Positions 32,779 to 43,770 of a DNA stretch of 64,000 bases are shown here, one piece after another. Position numbers and translations under genes: made by a program. Numbering within the stretch: position 1 is the first letter of the stretch; each line of letters begins with the position of its first letter. The notes below the pieces were generated by a model. It had not been told where the DNA came from. It ran no database searches and saw only the letters and a list, made by a program, of their open reading frames with translations. This stretch comes from Pomphorhynchus laevis (taxonomy: Eukaryota; Acanthocephala; Palaeacanthocephala; Echinorhynchida; Pomphorhynchidae), in the NCBI GenBank assembly GCA_012934845.2, contig WNNJ02000588.1, positions 214,758 to 278,757 on the forward strand, read 5' to 3'.

Positions 32779-34790
32779 CTAATCTCTTAAGTTTTTTCTT
32801 AGTTGCATGGGTGCCATGAAAGACAACCGCCTGCGATTTGGCGGAGATATCATAAGATTGGATATTGGTAAATGGTCTTTTAATCTTTCAAAGCAACGGC
32901 TGATGTCAGAGACTACGTCTTTACACCTGTGTCCAGTGAACAGGGCTGTGGTGTCATCAGCGTACACCACAAGACGTTGTTCGCGTTTAAAAATTTTGAA
33001 TTAGATTAATGGAGGCAGCAAGGATATAAGATGGGAGAAAGTGGGGATCTTTGAGGTACACCCGTAATAGGGTAGAACTGGCGCACATCAGGGTCGTCTT
33101 CATTGTAAAATCGCTTGGTATACAGCAGGATCTTCACTCTGTTCACAATTCCCACAGGCAACCCGAGGGACCTGAAAGAAGAGATCACAAAGGAAATGGA
33201 GATGCGGTCAAATGCAGCAGAAAAGTCAAGGAAAACAGCCACAACTAGACGATGGCTATTATCCCGACAAAACTGCTCCACCTCACCAACTGCTGAATGG
33301 ACCGAGCGACCTTTGACGAACCCATGAAAACCTGGAGGGATCAAATTACGCCTACTTAAATGGTCGCGGATTTTACGCGCAAGCGCTTTTTCGTAAATCG
33401 ACACGAGGGCATTTTGAATCAAAATGGGTCGCAGATCTTTAGGGCATGAGCAGGATTTTTTCTTAGGAAGAAAAACACGCTTACTAATATTGATGCCTGC
33501 TACATCGGATGGGGAGGCTAAAAGCATGGTGACGGCCACCTCTCTTCTCTGATCAGCTGTCAAAAGCTGACAGACCCGAGAAGAAAGTGGAACGACGGAT
33601 TTGGAGATGCCCGGGAGTGGACCCCAGGAGTTAAGGATATCCGTAACAGATAGATCCCTACTCCTGAAGTTACACCAAGGCGGGATTGGTTGAGGTGATA
33701 GAGTGGCTCCATAGTTGTGTAGGGCTAATGACTCCTCTAAAACTTTATCAAGGCCAACATTCCCTATCCAACCCAATGGTCTATCCTTCCAGCAAACAAA
33801 CTTCTCCTTCTTGAAAATCTTCCAAAAGGAAGACTGAGAAGGACTAAGGCGAGCAATACTCGTCCTATCCTTACTCAGCTGGAACCTATATCTAGTGCTC
33901 CAGTATTCATTCGAGAGAGCCTGTCTGGCGGAAACAGAGAGATTAGGGAGGTTAAGCAATTTCGCTAGGACCTTGAGTTTCGTCGGAGTAGGATTGTATA
34001 TACGACCTTTATAGGTAGTTGATAAAATCGCGGTAGCTTGCGAAAAGAGGTAGGTATTAAATTCGGTCAAACTCTCATTTCCTATTCTGGGAAAGAGTTG
34101 GATAGCCGCTTGAAAGAGGGCCACTCTGATCGGATCAAAGTTAAACCTCCTTCGAAGCAACATATCTTCCTCAATCCTCCAACGAATGAAGTCGTGAGAG
34201 GTGGACAATTGCTGGCGCGACTGCTCAGTGCAGAAGGGTTTTAACAACCACCTCGAGTGAAGCAGTAAAATGTCGAGGATAGAATTTGTTGATGTGCAAT
34301 GAAAGGTAGGTGACGGGGGTTTGTGAATAAGATAACCGTTCCTAGCTCTGCGAAGTGCTGCATTGATCCAACGACCAGTTCTGTCGTTGAAATCCCCAAG
34401 TATCATGTCATAATCGCTGTCAATAATACTATCCAGGAGGTCACGGTTCTTGTGAATTTCTCCTGGACGGATGTAGACATTGGCTAGACTTATGCGTTTA
34501 CCGTTCTTACTGAGTGAAACTACTAAACAAGAAAGGGCTGGACATGAGTAGTTTAATAGGAGGGAGGACCTTAAGGAGCACTTAACTAAGGTCAAGAGTC
34601 CTTGAGATGAAGAGAAGTGAGGTGGGGTTATGTACGGAGTATAGTGGGAACAGATATGCTTTGGGATAAATCGAGTAATGTCCTGGGAAAGACGGATAGA
34701 CCGCGTCTCCAAAAGGACTATAGCATCCGCATCGCTACCAGATAAAAGTCTAAGAGCAGAAGCACCTCCCGAATTCTACTGAAGGACCTT
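32779..34790 (-). pseudogene. ORF2 of LINE C2: endonuclease and reverse transcriptase
   Basis: The long open part 33,006-34,712 (568 aa) starts inside the endonuclease (LLETRSIRLSQD), with ANVYIRPGEIHKNRDLL, LGDFNDRTGRW and a C-terminal EN block, then a linker and RT: RPILIQNALVSIYEKALARK, GFHGFVKGRSVHSAVGEV, VAVFLDFSAAFDRISISF (motif A) and GVPQRSPLSPIL. The frame then shifts and the catalytic YADD follows at 32,953-32,964 in VYADDTTAL. The QGSPLSP motif reads QRSPLSP. Further frame breaks precede the C-terminus (GTWAISGLVFFSRE near 32,570-32,530). One early stop also separates the EN start. Confidence 0.85.
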
Positions 34791-34989
34791 CAGTTAAAAA
34801 GGCTCACGAGTACTCTGCATTGTGATGGATTAGTTGGATGGGGGATTGCCTACCTAGGCAGAGCTAGATGAAGGAAGGTCACCCTTCCCGCCAATAGCCC
34901 CACCCGGGGTCGGTACTTGCCCCTTGGCAGCGTCTTCATTCCCCCTATGCTATTTACCACTCAGCATTTTACCGATCTTGAGCGGGGGG

Positions 34990-35910
34990 ACAGTATGGGC
35001 CGAAGCCCTCTTTTTAAGATGACAAAATCGTGGCAGAAGGAATCGAAGGATTTGTGCAGAATGCAGAAACAACCGTTGAAATTAGGTTTTCTATTTTCTT
35101 ATAAACCGCTTCCACTCTTGCATCCATCGCACGCATTATGTCAACATTCCCCGTGCGTAGGGAGGCAGCACTCGAAAAATTTGCAGGCCTAAGCACCGCA
35201 CCGGACTTGTGGAATTTGCCATAGTATTGTTTGAATTGAGCACATTTCCTGCTCCAGGCAGGATGGCGCCCCCCTACACAATTGGAGCATGATGGAGGGG
35301 CCTAACAACGAAGATCAGTCTGTAGAGCCGCATAGTGGGACGAACCACACGCTCTTCACGTAGGTGTATTACTGCAGCTGGAGGCCCAGTGTCCCCATTT
35401 GTGATACCGGCTTCAGTGAGGATAATAGATCGGAAGTTAGAAACCTTGAAGAATTTTTCTAGTAGTTTAATATCAGTATCATCAAGGTGACAGGATAAAT
35501 TCGATATTTTTAAAGTGCCAAGAATGGGTTTAGAAAAAATTGCACCATATTCAGATAAGGCTGATTCAAAGTGATCTATATAGTCCTTTACCAGATCAGC
35601 AGAGACAAATAAGATCTTGAGCTCTGTCTCGTACAGTTTGACTGAATTGAAAATAATCCTGTTAGTCAATTTTTTACAGAAAGGCCTAAGGAAGACATTA
35701 AATAAAAGATGCGTTTCCATAGGCTTCTTAAGCTTTATTACTATCAAATTTTTGAGTTTTGGGATAGGACGAAGTACCTCCCCATCACTGTTAATCAAAG
35801 AAACGTCACTAACCTGTGTTGTCGTTGGTTTAGACTAAGTAAATACCTTAATATCGTCTTTTTCTTCCAAATTCGTATTCATTCGTGCTGGAAAACTAGA
35901 TTTTAGGCAG
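34990..35910 (-). pseudogene. ORF1 (gag-like) of LINE C2
   Basis: The open part 35,274-35,798 (174 aa) begins MINSDGEVLRPIPKLKNLIV and continues with an RRM-like alternation (VIKLKKPMETHLLFNVF; LGTLKISNLSCHLDDTDIKL). After a shift, the CCHC knuckle CSNCVGGRHPAWSRKC lies at about 35,288-35,240, then a helical tail (AMDARVEAVYKKIENLISTV). This is the layout of Jockey/I-group ORF1 proteins that bind element RNA. At least two frame changes. Confidence 0.75.
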
Positions 35911-35955
35911 TTCTTTGTTCTTCCGACGTTAATACTTGTGCACATTTTTTATCCG

Positions 35956-36240
35956 AAATGTAAGACGAAAGTCTTTCACTCAATCTAATTGCCAATAAAA
36001 GCAGACGAGTCGAGTGATCGTCATCTGACATTAGAATAACCGAAACGTGAAATGTAGGTATTGGATCAGTAGCTGATGAGGTCCACCAATACTGAAATGT
36101 CGCGTAATGCTAATGGCTTATTGATAGGATTGAAGTAACGTGTAAAATAAAATAGCCGTCAAAATTTTGATTGCACAGTTATATCAACTTAAAATATCCG
36201 ATGTACTTGAGTGACGGGAATATTTCAGTTTCTGCTTAAA
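35956..36240 (+). repeat. Family D fragment, right of LINE C2
   Basis: Continues the D monomer interrupted by C2. Contains the box GCAGACGAGTCGAGTGATCG (36,001) and the hammerhead segment at 36,063-36,117. Confidence 0.85.
36063..36117 (+). ncRNA. Candidate hammerhead ribozyme, partly decayed
   Basis: CTGATGA, GGT-loop-ACT, GAAA and GTA are kept, but the base after GTA is A instead of C, which loses the stem I pair next to the cleavage site. Confidence 0.4.
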
Positions 36241-36880
36241 TAGAGATGCTTCCAAATTGTATCATGTTTTTCAGCATACATCGTTGATCATATGCACATC
36301 CACTTTAACTAATAGTTTTTTTATATAAAGAAATTGCATTTACGGTACAACATACTATCATAAAGTATCTTAGAAATTTAGTCTGCTAGCACTTAACACT
36401 AACTACTGGCGTAACGATAAATAGTTTCTTTTGGATTTTAATGTCATATGTAGATTATATATTAATATTTACCATTTGATGTTATGATATTTAAATGATT
36501 TTTTATGTATTAATAAGAGCATTTAGAATTTATTAAGTTAAATGGATTAGAATAAAAGTTAGTAACAATCCAAAAATTTATTTCCAAGTCATTTTTTAAT
36601 ATAAGTCAGTTTAAGCAACTTACTTCAAAAATATCTACTCAATGTGTAAAGAGTGACTTTATTTATAGCATAATATATTGTGCTGTAACGCACAATTAAA
36701 AGTTCAAATCATTATACAAAAATGCATTCAAAACGTAAAGAATCTCTTTAAAATTCAAGTTTTCCTCTTTGGCACAACTCAACTGCAAATAGTTTTCTAG
36801 AAAGATCGATCGTTTATTAAATCAAAAGAAATATTTAAGGATTTTAATTATTCTATCATTAAATCGTGTAATTTAATAAA
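36241..36880. other. AT-rich spacer
   Basis: No gene or recognised repeat seen. Confidence 0.5.
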
Positions 36881-36884
36881 TTTT

Positions 36885-37100
36885 GTGGTGATGTCTCCTG
36901 ATAATCTATAATCCTTATTCTGATACATCGTCTGTTATTTATTATTCGATTCAAAAAAATTGGTTTTTAAATTACAATTTTAAATTTAAATGGATATAAA
37001 TATAAATTGATAAATCTTATATAATTATTTATTATTTATCTTTATTTATATATGATATAAAGTATGTAGACTCAGTTAGCTGATCTGATTTGTTCTACTG
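36885..37100 (-). repeat. Family K copy
   Basis: Minus-strand K: TCTCCTGATAATCTATAATC near 36,894 through an AT-rich body to the end TAGACTCAGTTAGCTGATCT at 37,068-37,087. Confidence 0.7.
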
Positions 37101-37304
37101 ACAAGTTATTATTGAAATGTGGACTTTATCCACGGTAATTTCCCCGGTACGACTATTATTTTGCTGTTAATTTTCATGCTAATTCTTAATTTTAAGTTTG
37201 ATGAATTATACACAATTATACACCAACAAAATATTATCAAAATATTCAATTTGCAATCTCTAAACTATTAAGCGAAAAAATATGGATTGATGATAATCAA
37301 TATG

Positions 37305-37615
37305 CTTTGTCTTAGAATACGGTACACTAGATAATCAAATTTCATCAGAGAAAATACATCATTACCACGTATTATACCCCCTGCTATGTTGGTTCGAGGA
37401 ATAGGGGGGGGGCGAATCCTGATAATATAGCAGTTCCTCCTGATGACATATATTCCTTATTCTGATACATCGTTTGTTATTTATTAGTCAATTCATAAAA
37501 AATGACTTTTATTTTAATTGTAGAAAATCTTATATAATTATTTATAATTTATAATTACTTATTTTTAATTTTTAATTTATAAAAGACGTAGACTCAGTTA
37601 TCTGATTTGATTGAT
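37305..37615 (-). repeat. Family K copy, about 310 bp, nearly complete
   Basis: Best-bounded K unit: AGAATACGGTACACTAGATA near 37,315, the box CAGTTCCTCCTGATGAC at about 37,431, an AT-rich body, and the end GACTCAGTTATCTGATTTGA near 37,591-37,610. The order matches the plus-strand copies reversed. Confidence 0.75.
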
Positions 37616-37839
37616 TACTTTAAATTCTAAATGTATAAGTTAATGTCTAAGAAGTCTCCAAGTAATCATTCACTATATTTGCATTTTATTGACAAAATTT
37701 GTATGCATTTTATTGTAAAAGTATCGTTACATGTCATATAATTTTATTAAAAAAATCTTTATTATCATGTCATATAATATAAATATATAATATAACTATT
37801 TTGTCATATAATATTTCAACTTACATGCACAGTCTTACG

Positions 37840-38147
37840 CTTTTTTGATCCCTCAACAAGCCTTCGAGTACAATCAAAATAGAAAGAAAGCTAAATTGGA
37901 ACGGGTCGTCACTATCGAAAAGGCTACTTTTATTTTATTCATTGTATCCACTTCAGGTGGTCTTGGTTCATATGCTGACACTATGTTGAGGCGGATTGTC
38001 TCCATCAAATCACACAGTGACGAAACCAAATATTGTGATAACATTTCATATTTGAGGAGAAAAATTGGAATAATTGCAAATTACATTCAAAATTGTATTA
38101 GAAAATATCAGTCTATGATTTGGTTTATTCAAATAAAAATATATTGA
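37840..38147 (+). pseudogene. LINE R C-terminal fragment
   Basis: 100-codon open stretch from 37,845. ERVVTIEKATFILFIVSTSG then GLG matches the R-family nuclease-like block (AERVTMIKRAAFYPFVLTTS), and YLRRKIGIIANYIQNCIRK matches the R tail (NLRIKIGFALARAASLQIRS). Third independent R remnant in the window, and the only one on the plus strand. Confidence 0.6.
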
Positions 38148-39325
38148 TTCGTTACAAAACTATATTTTCTAATTTACGTAAAATCGTATCCAACAGAATA
38201 GGTTATGGTTTAACCATAATCTATTAACCTTAGAGCTTTTTCAAATAGATGGTTTTCTTTCACCATTAGGAATTATTAAAAACCGTTTGCAAAAACATAT
38301 AATAACATCTGATGCTTTATATTTGATAATATTTGTTAATATTTGATAACATCAATCAACATTACTTAAATATTACTAATTAGTTAATTAATTGAATTTA
38401 ACTAATTATGTAATTAAGTCAATTATTTAGCTATAAATTTATTAAATTAATCTAATTAATTTAACTGATATTTTAACTATTTAATTTTAACTATAAATAA
38501 TGTATTTAATTTTACAATAAGTTTTATTTATTTTTATTTTATTGATTATTTAATAAAATTAATATTAATATTTTATTAATTTATAAATAAATATTATAAA
38601 ATTAATAAATAATGCAAATCTCTATCGATTTTCAAGTTTCATTGTCTATCTTACAAAAGTTAGCAAACTTAATAAACAATTATCTTAATTTTTAAAAATT
38701 AAATGATTAAATGATTAATTAATAATAATTAATAAGTTTTCATTTACCGAATTTCTTACAGCAGATCTTCACTTCTCTATCTTATCAAAAGTTTCAAATG
38801 ATTTTTATTTTCTGGTAAATGATAAACAATAAATTTTTACGCAATCTTTTCATGCCTTTAGGAATACAATATATGCACGCTTTCTATATTTCATCTTGAA
38901 ATAGAACGCATTTATGCAAACATTAGTTTTCGAATTGTCTAATTCTCTCTTATTTGGTTTTAGAAAAACGACAATTCATGAGAAAAATGCTTATTCTTAA
39001 ACAAATAATACTTACCTACACTTTGATGAGTTAAAGCATCGACATATTTAGGTTGATTAGACAACAATAAAATATCGGTATTTTACGATGAAAAATTATT
39101 AAATTAGAAAACTGTAAAAATGATTTTTATAAGGGCAATGCTTATCTATACCTGACATATTTAAATAAATAAAGAACAAAAACTAAAAAAACACAAAGCC
39201 ATATAAAATAAATAACGAAAAAATAATAATTAACATTTTAATAAAATTTATTGTAATTGTCACGATTGTATCTTTAAAAGAATAATATCACAATCGCTTG
39301 AAGTTGTATATTGTTAAGTGGTGTT
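38148..39325. other. AT-rich spacer
   Basis: No gene seen. A 14-bp near-perfect inverted repeat with a one-base centre lies at 38,197-38,225. Confidence 0.5.
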
Positions 39326-39329
39326 TCTA

Positions 39330-39650
39330 ATTCTTATTCTGATTTATCGTCTATTATAGGTTGAGTAATTAGGGGCCGAAACCTGATTACATAACAGTTC
39401 CTCCTGATGACCTATAATCCTTATTCTGATACTTCGTCTGTTATTTATTAGTCAATTCATAAAAATGACGTTTATTTTAAATTTTATTTTTTATTTTAAC
39501 TTGATTTAAATTATAGAAAATCTAAAAACAATTATTAATTTTATTATTTAATTATTAAATTTTGATTTAACATTATTTTAATATTTTTAGCATTATTTGA
39601 TAATTATATTAAATACGTAGACTCAGTTAGCTGATTTGATTAATATAAAT
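39330..39650 (-). repeat. Family K copy
   Basis: Minus-strand K with CAGTTCCTCCTGATGACC (about 39,389) and the end GACTCAGTTAGCTGATTTGA (about 39,625). Its body is nearly identical to 16,855-17,100 in reverse, indicating recent activity. Confidence 0.75.
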
Positions 39651-39736
39651 GCACGATTTTCCACTTATTTGTAACGAAATGTAAATATAATGCAACGAAA
39701 TAGATATTATGGTATTATAAATATAATTAGATTATA

Positions 39737-39780
39737 AATTTCTTATCAGTTCCTCCTAATGGAGGAACTGATAAGAAATT
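39737..39780. repeat. Perfect 20-bp foldback, 4-base loop
   Basis: AATTTCTTATCAGTTCCTCC, loop TAAT, then the exact reverse complement. The left arm copies the K box CAGTTCCTCC. Directly precedes another partial K copy. Confidence 0.95.
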
Positions 39781-39859
39781 ACTCCAGATAATCACATCAA
39801 AGTAATTGCATCATTATCATCTGTTTATTCTGCCGCTATTTTGTGTTCAGGAATAGGGT

Positions 39860-40020
39860 CCGACACCTAATAGCATATTAGTTCATTCTGATGACCTCTA
39901 ATTTTTATTCTGATAGATTATATATTATCGATTAATCAACTCATATTTTATTATTTATTAATTCGTAAATATTTATTTTTTATTTTTAGTTTTTATAAAT
40001 CTAAATTATATCATATCTTG
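39860..40020 (-). repeat. Family K partial copy
   Basis: TTCATTCTGATGACCTCTAA near 39,882, then the AT-rich body; the conserved end is missing. Confidence 0.6.
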
Positions 40021-40539
40021 ATAAGATCTACGCATATCATAAATATTCCATATTTAATACGATCAATTTATTTTCTTTGCCAACCTTAGAGACGATAATA
40101 CTTTACAGATCAAGATAATCCTTCAATTTACTAACCGATCTATTAAAAGCATTATTTCCACTACAATTACTCATCGTGGATTTACAATTTAAGCTAACAA
40201 AATCATCAAAGACATTGACAACATTCACAGACCGAATAAGGATGATTTCTAAGTTAAGAAATTCTAATTAATAAATTAAAAATTATTTTTCGTGACTAGC
40301 CTTGAAGATACGTAATACATATTATGGCTTGTAAACCTATTATGCTATAATTCCTTAACTCGGAAATTTACCATCCCGTAGCTAAATTCGAACTTTTAAC
40401 TCAAAAATAAATTTTTGAATAACTCAAAAATAAGCGTTTTGGGTAAAAAATCCCTAATGAAAAGTAAACCTCCTAATTTTACATAAAAAGTTATCAAATA
40501 TATTCTAGTAACTACACCCCTTTTTGAAGATTGGATGAT

Positions 40540-42400
40540 GATAACTGATCTTTTAATCTTAAAAAGAAACGGCTAATGTCAGAGACTACATAGCTTTACC
40601 TGCATCCTGTAAACAAGGGTGTCGTATCATCAGCATATACCACTATGTTGATCACGTTGAAAATGTTGAAACATAAAAATGGAAGCAGAAATAAATAAGA
40701 TTGGAGAAAGAGGGGATCCTTGAGGAAACTTATTATTGGGTAGAACTGACGAGAATAAGGGTCATTCTAGTAAAAAAATCTATTAACATATCCACCCTAT
40801 TAACAATTTGTAAGGCAGCCCGAGGGACCTGAGAGAGAATATAACAAAGAGAATTGAGATACATTCAAATGCAGCGGAAAATTCAAGAACAACAGCCACA
40901 GCAAGCTGATGAGAGTTTTCTTGCCAAAACAGCTACACTTAACATATTATCGAATGTACCGAGCGATCTTCTGCAAATCCATGAAAAACTAGTGGGATTA
41001 AATTTCGCTTACTAAAATGATCGCGGATTCACGCGCAAGCGCTTATTCGTAAATGGAGATGAGGGAATTTTGGATTATAATGGGCCGCAGAAACCAGTTT
41101 TTTTTGTAAAATAAACGACGGCTAATGTTAGTGCCGGAAATATCGGATGGTGAGGCTAAAGGCATAGTGATGGCAACCACCCTTCTTTGAGTGCATGTCA
41201 AAGCTGACAGACTCGTAAGGAGAGTGGCGAATTGGATTTGAAGATTCTTAGAAGCGGACCCCATAGTTAAATATATCAGTAACCGAAAGATTCCTACTCA
41301 TGAATCCGCTCCAGGTACGGATTGGTTAAGATAGAATGGCTCCATAATTGTGATGAATAGTAACTCTTTCATAACATCGGTTTGGAGTAACATTCAAACC
41401 GATGATACTAATCCAGCCCAACGCTTCTACTTCCAGCTGACAAACTTCTCCTTCTTGAAGATCTTTCAGAAGGAAACCTGAGATGGATTACGGCGAGCAA
41501 TTCTAGCCCTATCCCTGCTGAGTTGGAATCTATACTGGAGCTTTAATATTCTTTCGAGAGAGCTTGTCTATGGAAACAAAGATTGGGGATGTATAACATT
41601 TTTGCTAGGACCTTAAGTTTTGTCTGAGTGGGATTGAAAATTCAACCTTTGTAGGTAGTCGAAAGTATCCCGGTAGCTTGCGAAGAGAGATAGGAATTGA
41701 ATCGGATCTAACTCTCACGACTTACAACAGGGAAGAGTCTGATAGCCGCTTGAAAGAGAGCCACTCTGAATGGATCAAAGTGGAATTTTTTTATCAGCAT
41801 TGCATCTTCCTCCAACCGACAACGGAGTAGGTGATGCAAGGTGGTCAGTTGTCGGCGTGACTGCTCAAATGAGAAGTGGCTTAAGCAGCCTCTCATGTAT
41901 AATAAGATCGTCGAGGAGAGAATTAGTTGTTGAGCAATGAAAGGTCGGGGATGACGGCTTGTGGATAAGATAATCGTCTATGGCTCTACACAGTGCTGAT
42001 TTAACCCAACGGCCAGTTATGTCGTTGAAGTCACTAAGAATCATGCCATAACTGCTACCTAAAATACGATCAAAAAGGTCAAAATATAGATATTAGCTAT
42101 GTTGACGCGTTTACCGTTCTTACAAAGTGTTATAGCTCAACATGATATTGCTGGACAAGAGTAGTCAAATAGGAGGATTGATCTTAAAGGGCTCTTGACT
42201 AAGGTTACAAGACATTGAGATGAATAGGAATGAAGCGGGGTTATACACGGAGTATAGTGGGCGGATATATGTATTGGTAAAAGTCTAGTAAAGTCCTGGG
42301 AGACCGGACTGATTTAGATTCCTGAAGGATTATTACATCAACATCGATATACAGATAAAATATTAAGAACAGAAACACCTCCTGAATTCCACTAAAGGAT
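40540..42400 (-). pseudogene. ORF2 of LINE C3, heavily decayed
   Basis: Minus-strand pieces: FEQSRRQLTTLHHLLRCRLE and FHFDPFRVALFQAAIRLFPV (41,880-41,710), then CTQRRVVAITMPLASPSDIS and RPIIIQNSLISIYE (41,200-41,045), each matching C2 ORF2 (EQSRQQLSTSHDFIRWRIEE; RPILIQNALVSIYE). The active-site region is present but out of frame. Many breaks; older than C2. Confidence 0.75.
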
Positions 42401-42660
42401 GTTAAGTAGAAAAGGATATGAACTTATATCCATTATGTTGATTTAAGAGTGGGGAATCGGCCTCACTAGTCCGAGGCATTAGTGGAAATGTTTCTCCTTC
42501 TACAGTCGGAACCTAGCGTGAGCGTACCTTTTCCACCCGGCTGGTAAGAATATCATCATTTCCCATATCATTATGAGCTTCCAACAAAGTAGATTTGGAT
42601 CCACTTCCATTTTTTAAATATTTTTAGACCAACTTTAGGATTGGTAGCCGCTGGCTGTTT

Positions 42661-43700
42661 TTAGAAAATGTTTGATGACACGGTGGAGTATTCTTTGTAG
42701 ACGTTAATTGAATGGCTAAACTTTGCAGCAGATTTGGCTTGTTCAGCGATTTGTAGATCGATTTGAGCTTTATGTTCTTCAAGTTTTCTCATGACGAGGT
42801 TGAGAAGATCATTGCTAGATGTTTCATCATTTATATTTGAATTGGCCGTGCTGAAAAAGGAGGTAACTCTAGCAGCAGATTTCGTACCGTGTCTTTGTAT
42901 GTAATCCTTGACAGCCTTGCATTTTTTGGAATACGGGGGGTAGTTCGTCCCGTAATTTGCACAAATGAGGTATTTATCCTGATACCTGACATAGTTGCTG
43001 ATGTTCATTTTCAAGGCATATTGGGCATTGCAGTTCCCGAGAGTACGTCAATCCCAGTACCCCCACCGATGACGAATCTGCCAGTGAGGGTAGGTCGTAT
43101 CATCCGACGAGATATGATTAAAAGTCAAATTAGATCCCAAGAATGGGTTATAATCCTTTTTAGACAGTATTAATGCGTTTTAAAATGTTGTAGTTGCGAA
43201 AGCGATTGGTAAGGGAGAACCGTTTTTAAGTTTTATGAATCGTATATTAATAAGATGATATGATTGTTCTAAATCCCTTATATCGTTTTCTTCCAAAGAA
43301 GCTTCAATATTGTTAATGTTGAGGGTTGCCGTGATGGCTTTAAGCACGGCAAAGCCCAGATGTCCCAAAGATTTGTTGAAAGCTTTGTTGATTGACATAA
43401 AATTCTGTATTTCCATGGGTATACCCTGGCTTAATTATATATAACCCTTCCGGAAAACGTGATCATGAAGGGTTTGAGCAGTTTTCTAAAGTATTCTACC
43501 AACTTTAGTCGAGGTAGAAATGCTTATTCCTATCAAATTCGAGAGCTTCTTGACGGATGGAAGCTCTGACGATATAGACAAATTACCAATAACATGTTTC
43601 TTAGTTGTGGCATCCATTGTATTCAAGAGGTTGTTGTAGAACAAGAAAATTTTTTGATTCGCTGAAATCTTCGCTGGAAAAAGCAAATTTCGTTGAATTG
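42661..43700 (-). pseudogene. ORF1 of LINE C3
   Basis: Three open pieces: 43,686-43,486 (FPAKISANQKIFLFYNNLLN), 43,416-43,180 (MSINKAFNKSLGHLGFAVLK, then a domain like the C2 gag segment) and 43,014-42,661 (CANYGTNYPPYSKKC, a degraded CCHC knuckle, then a helical tail RKLEEHKAQIDLQIAEQAKS). Same layout as C2 ORF1, in different frames. Confidence 0.7.
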
Positions 43701-43770
43701 TTTGAGCTCCGCACTTGTTACGTTAACTCATAACTCGATGATGTTTTTGCACTTTCATAACTAATAATAA

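Larger units (their letters stand above)
32238..35955 (-). mobile_element. LINE C2 (Jockey/I group), nearly full length
   Basis: A 3.7-kb minus-strand element with ORF1 (about 35,910-34,990), ORF2 (about 34,790-32,780), a 3' UTR and a tail ending AAGAAAATCTTTATTATAAT. It is inserted into a D repeat and flanked by an 11-bp near-identical target duplication (32,227-32,237 and 35,956-35,966). It is the best reference for the other C copies. Confidence 0.85.
40533..43770 (-). mobile_element. LINE C3, 5' region present, 3' end missing
   Basis: Minus-strand C element aligned with C2 from its 5' UTR (near 43,760) to just past the YADD region at about 40,640-40,540, where it breaks off. Loss of the 3' end is unusual for a LINE and implies later deletion or rearrangement. 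An internal 10-bp foldback at 41,375-41,404 replaces C2-like sequence. Confidence 0.8.

Noticed and set aside
35274-35798. 174-aa frame as a host RNA-binding protein
   Set aside because: It is followed by CCHC knuckles and LINE C ORF2 with conserved order in C3, so it is element ORF1.
37405-37420. G-run as a G-quadruplex signal
   Set aside because: Single G run inside a family K copy; not enough G tracts nearby.
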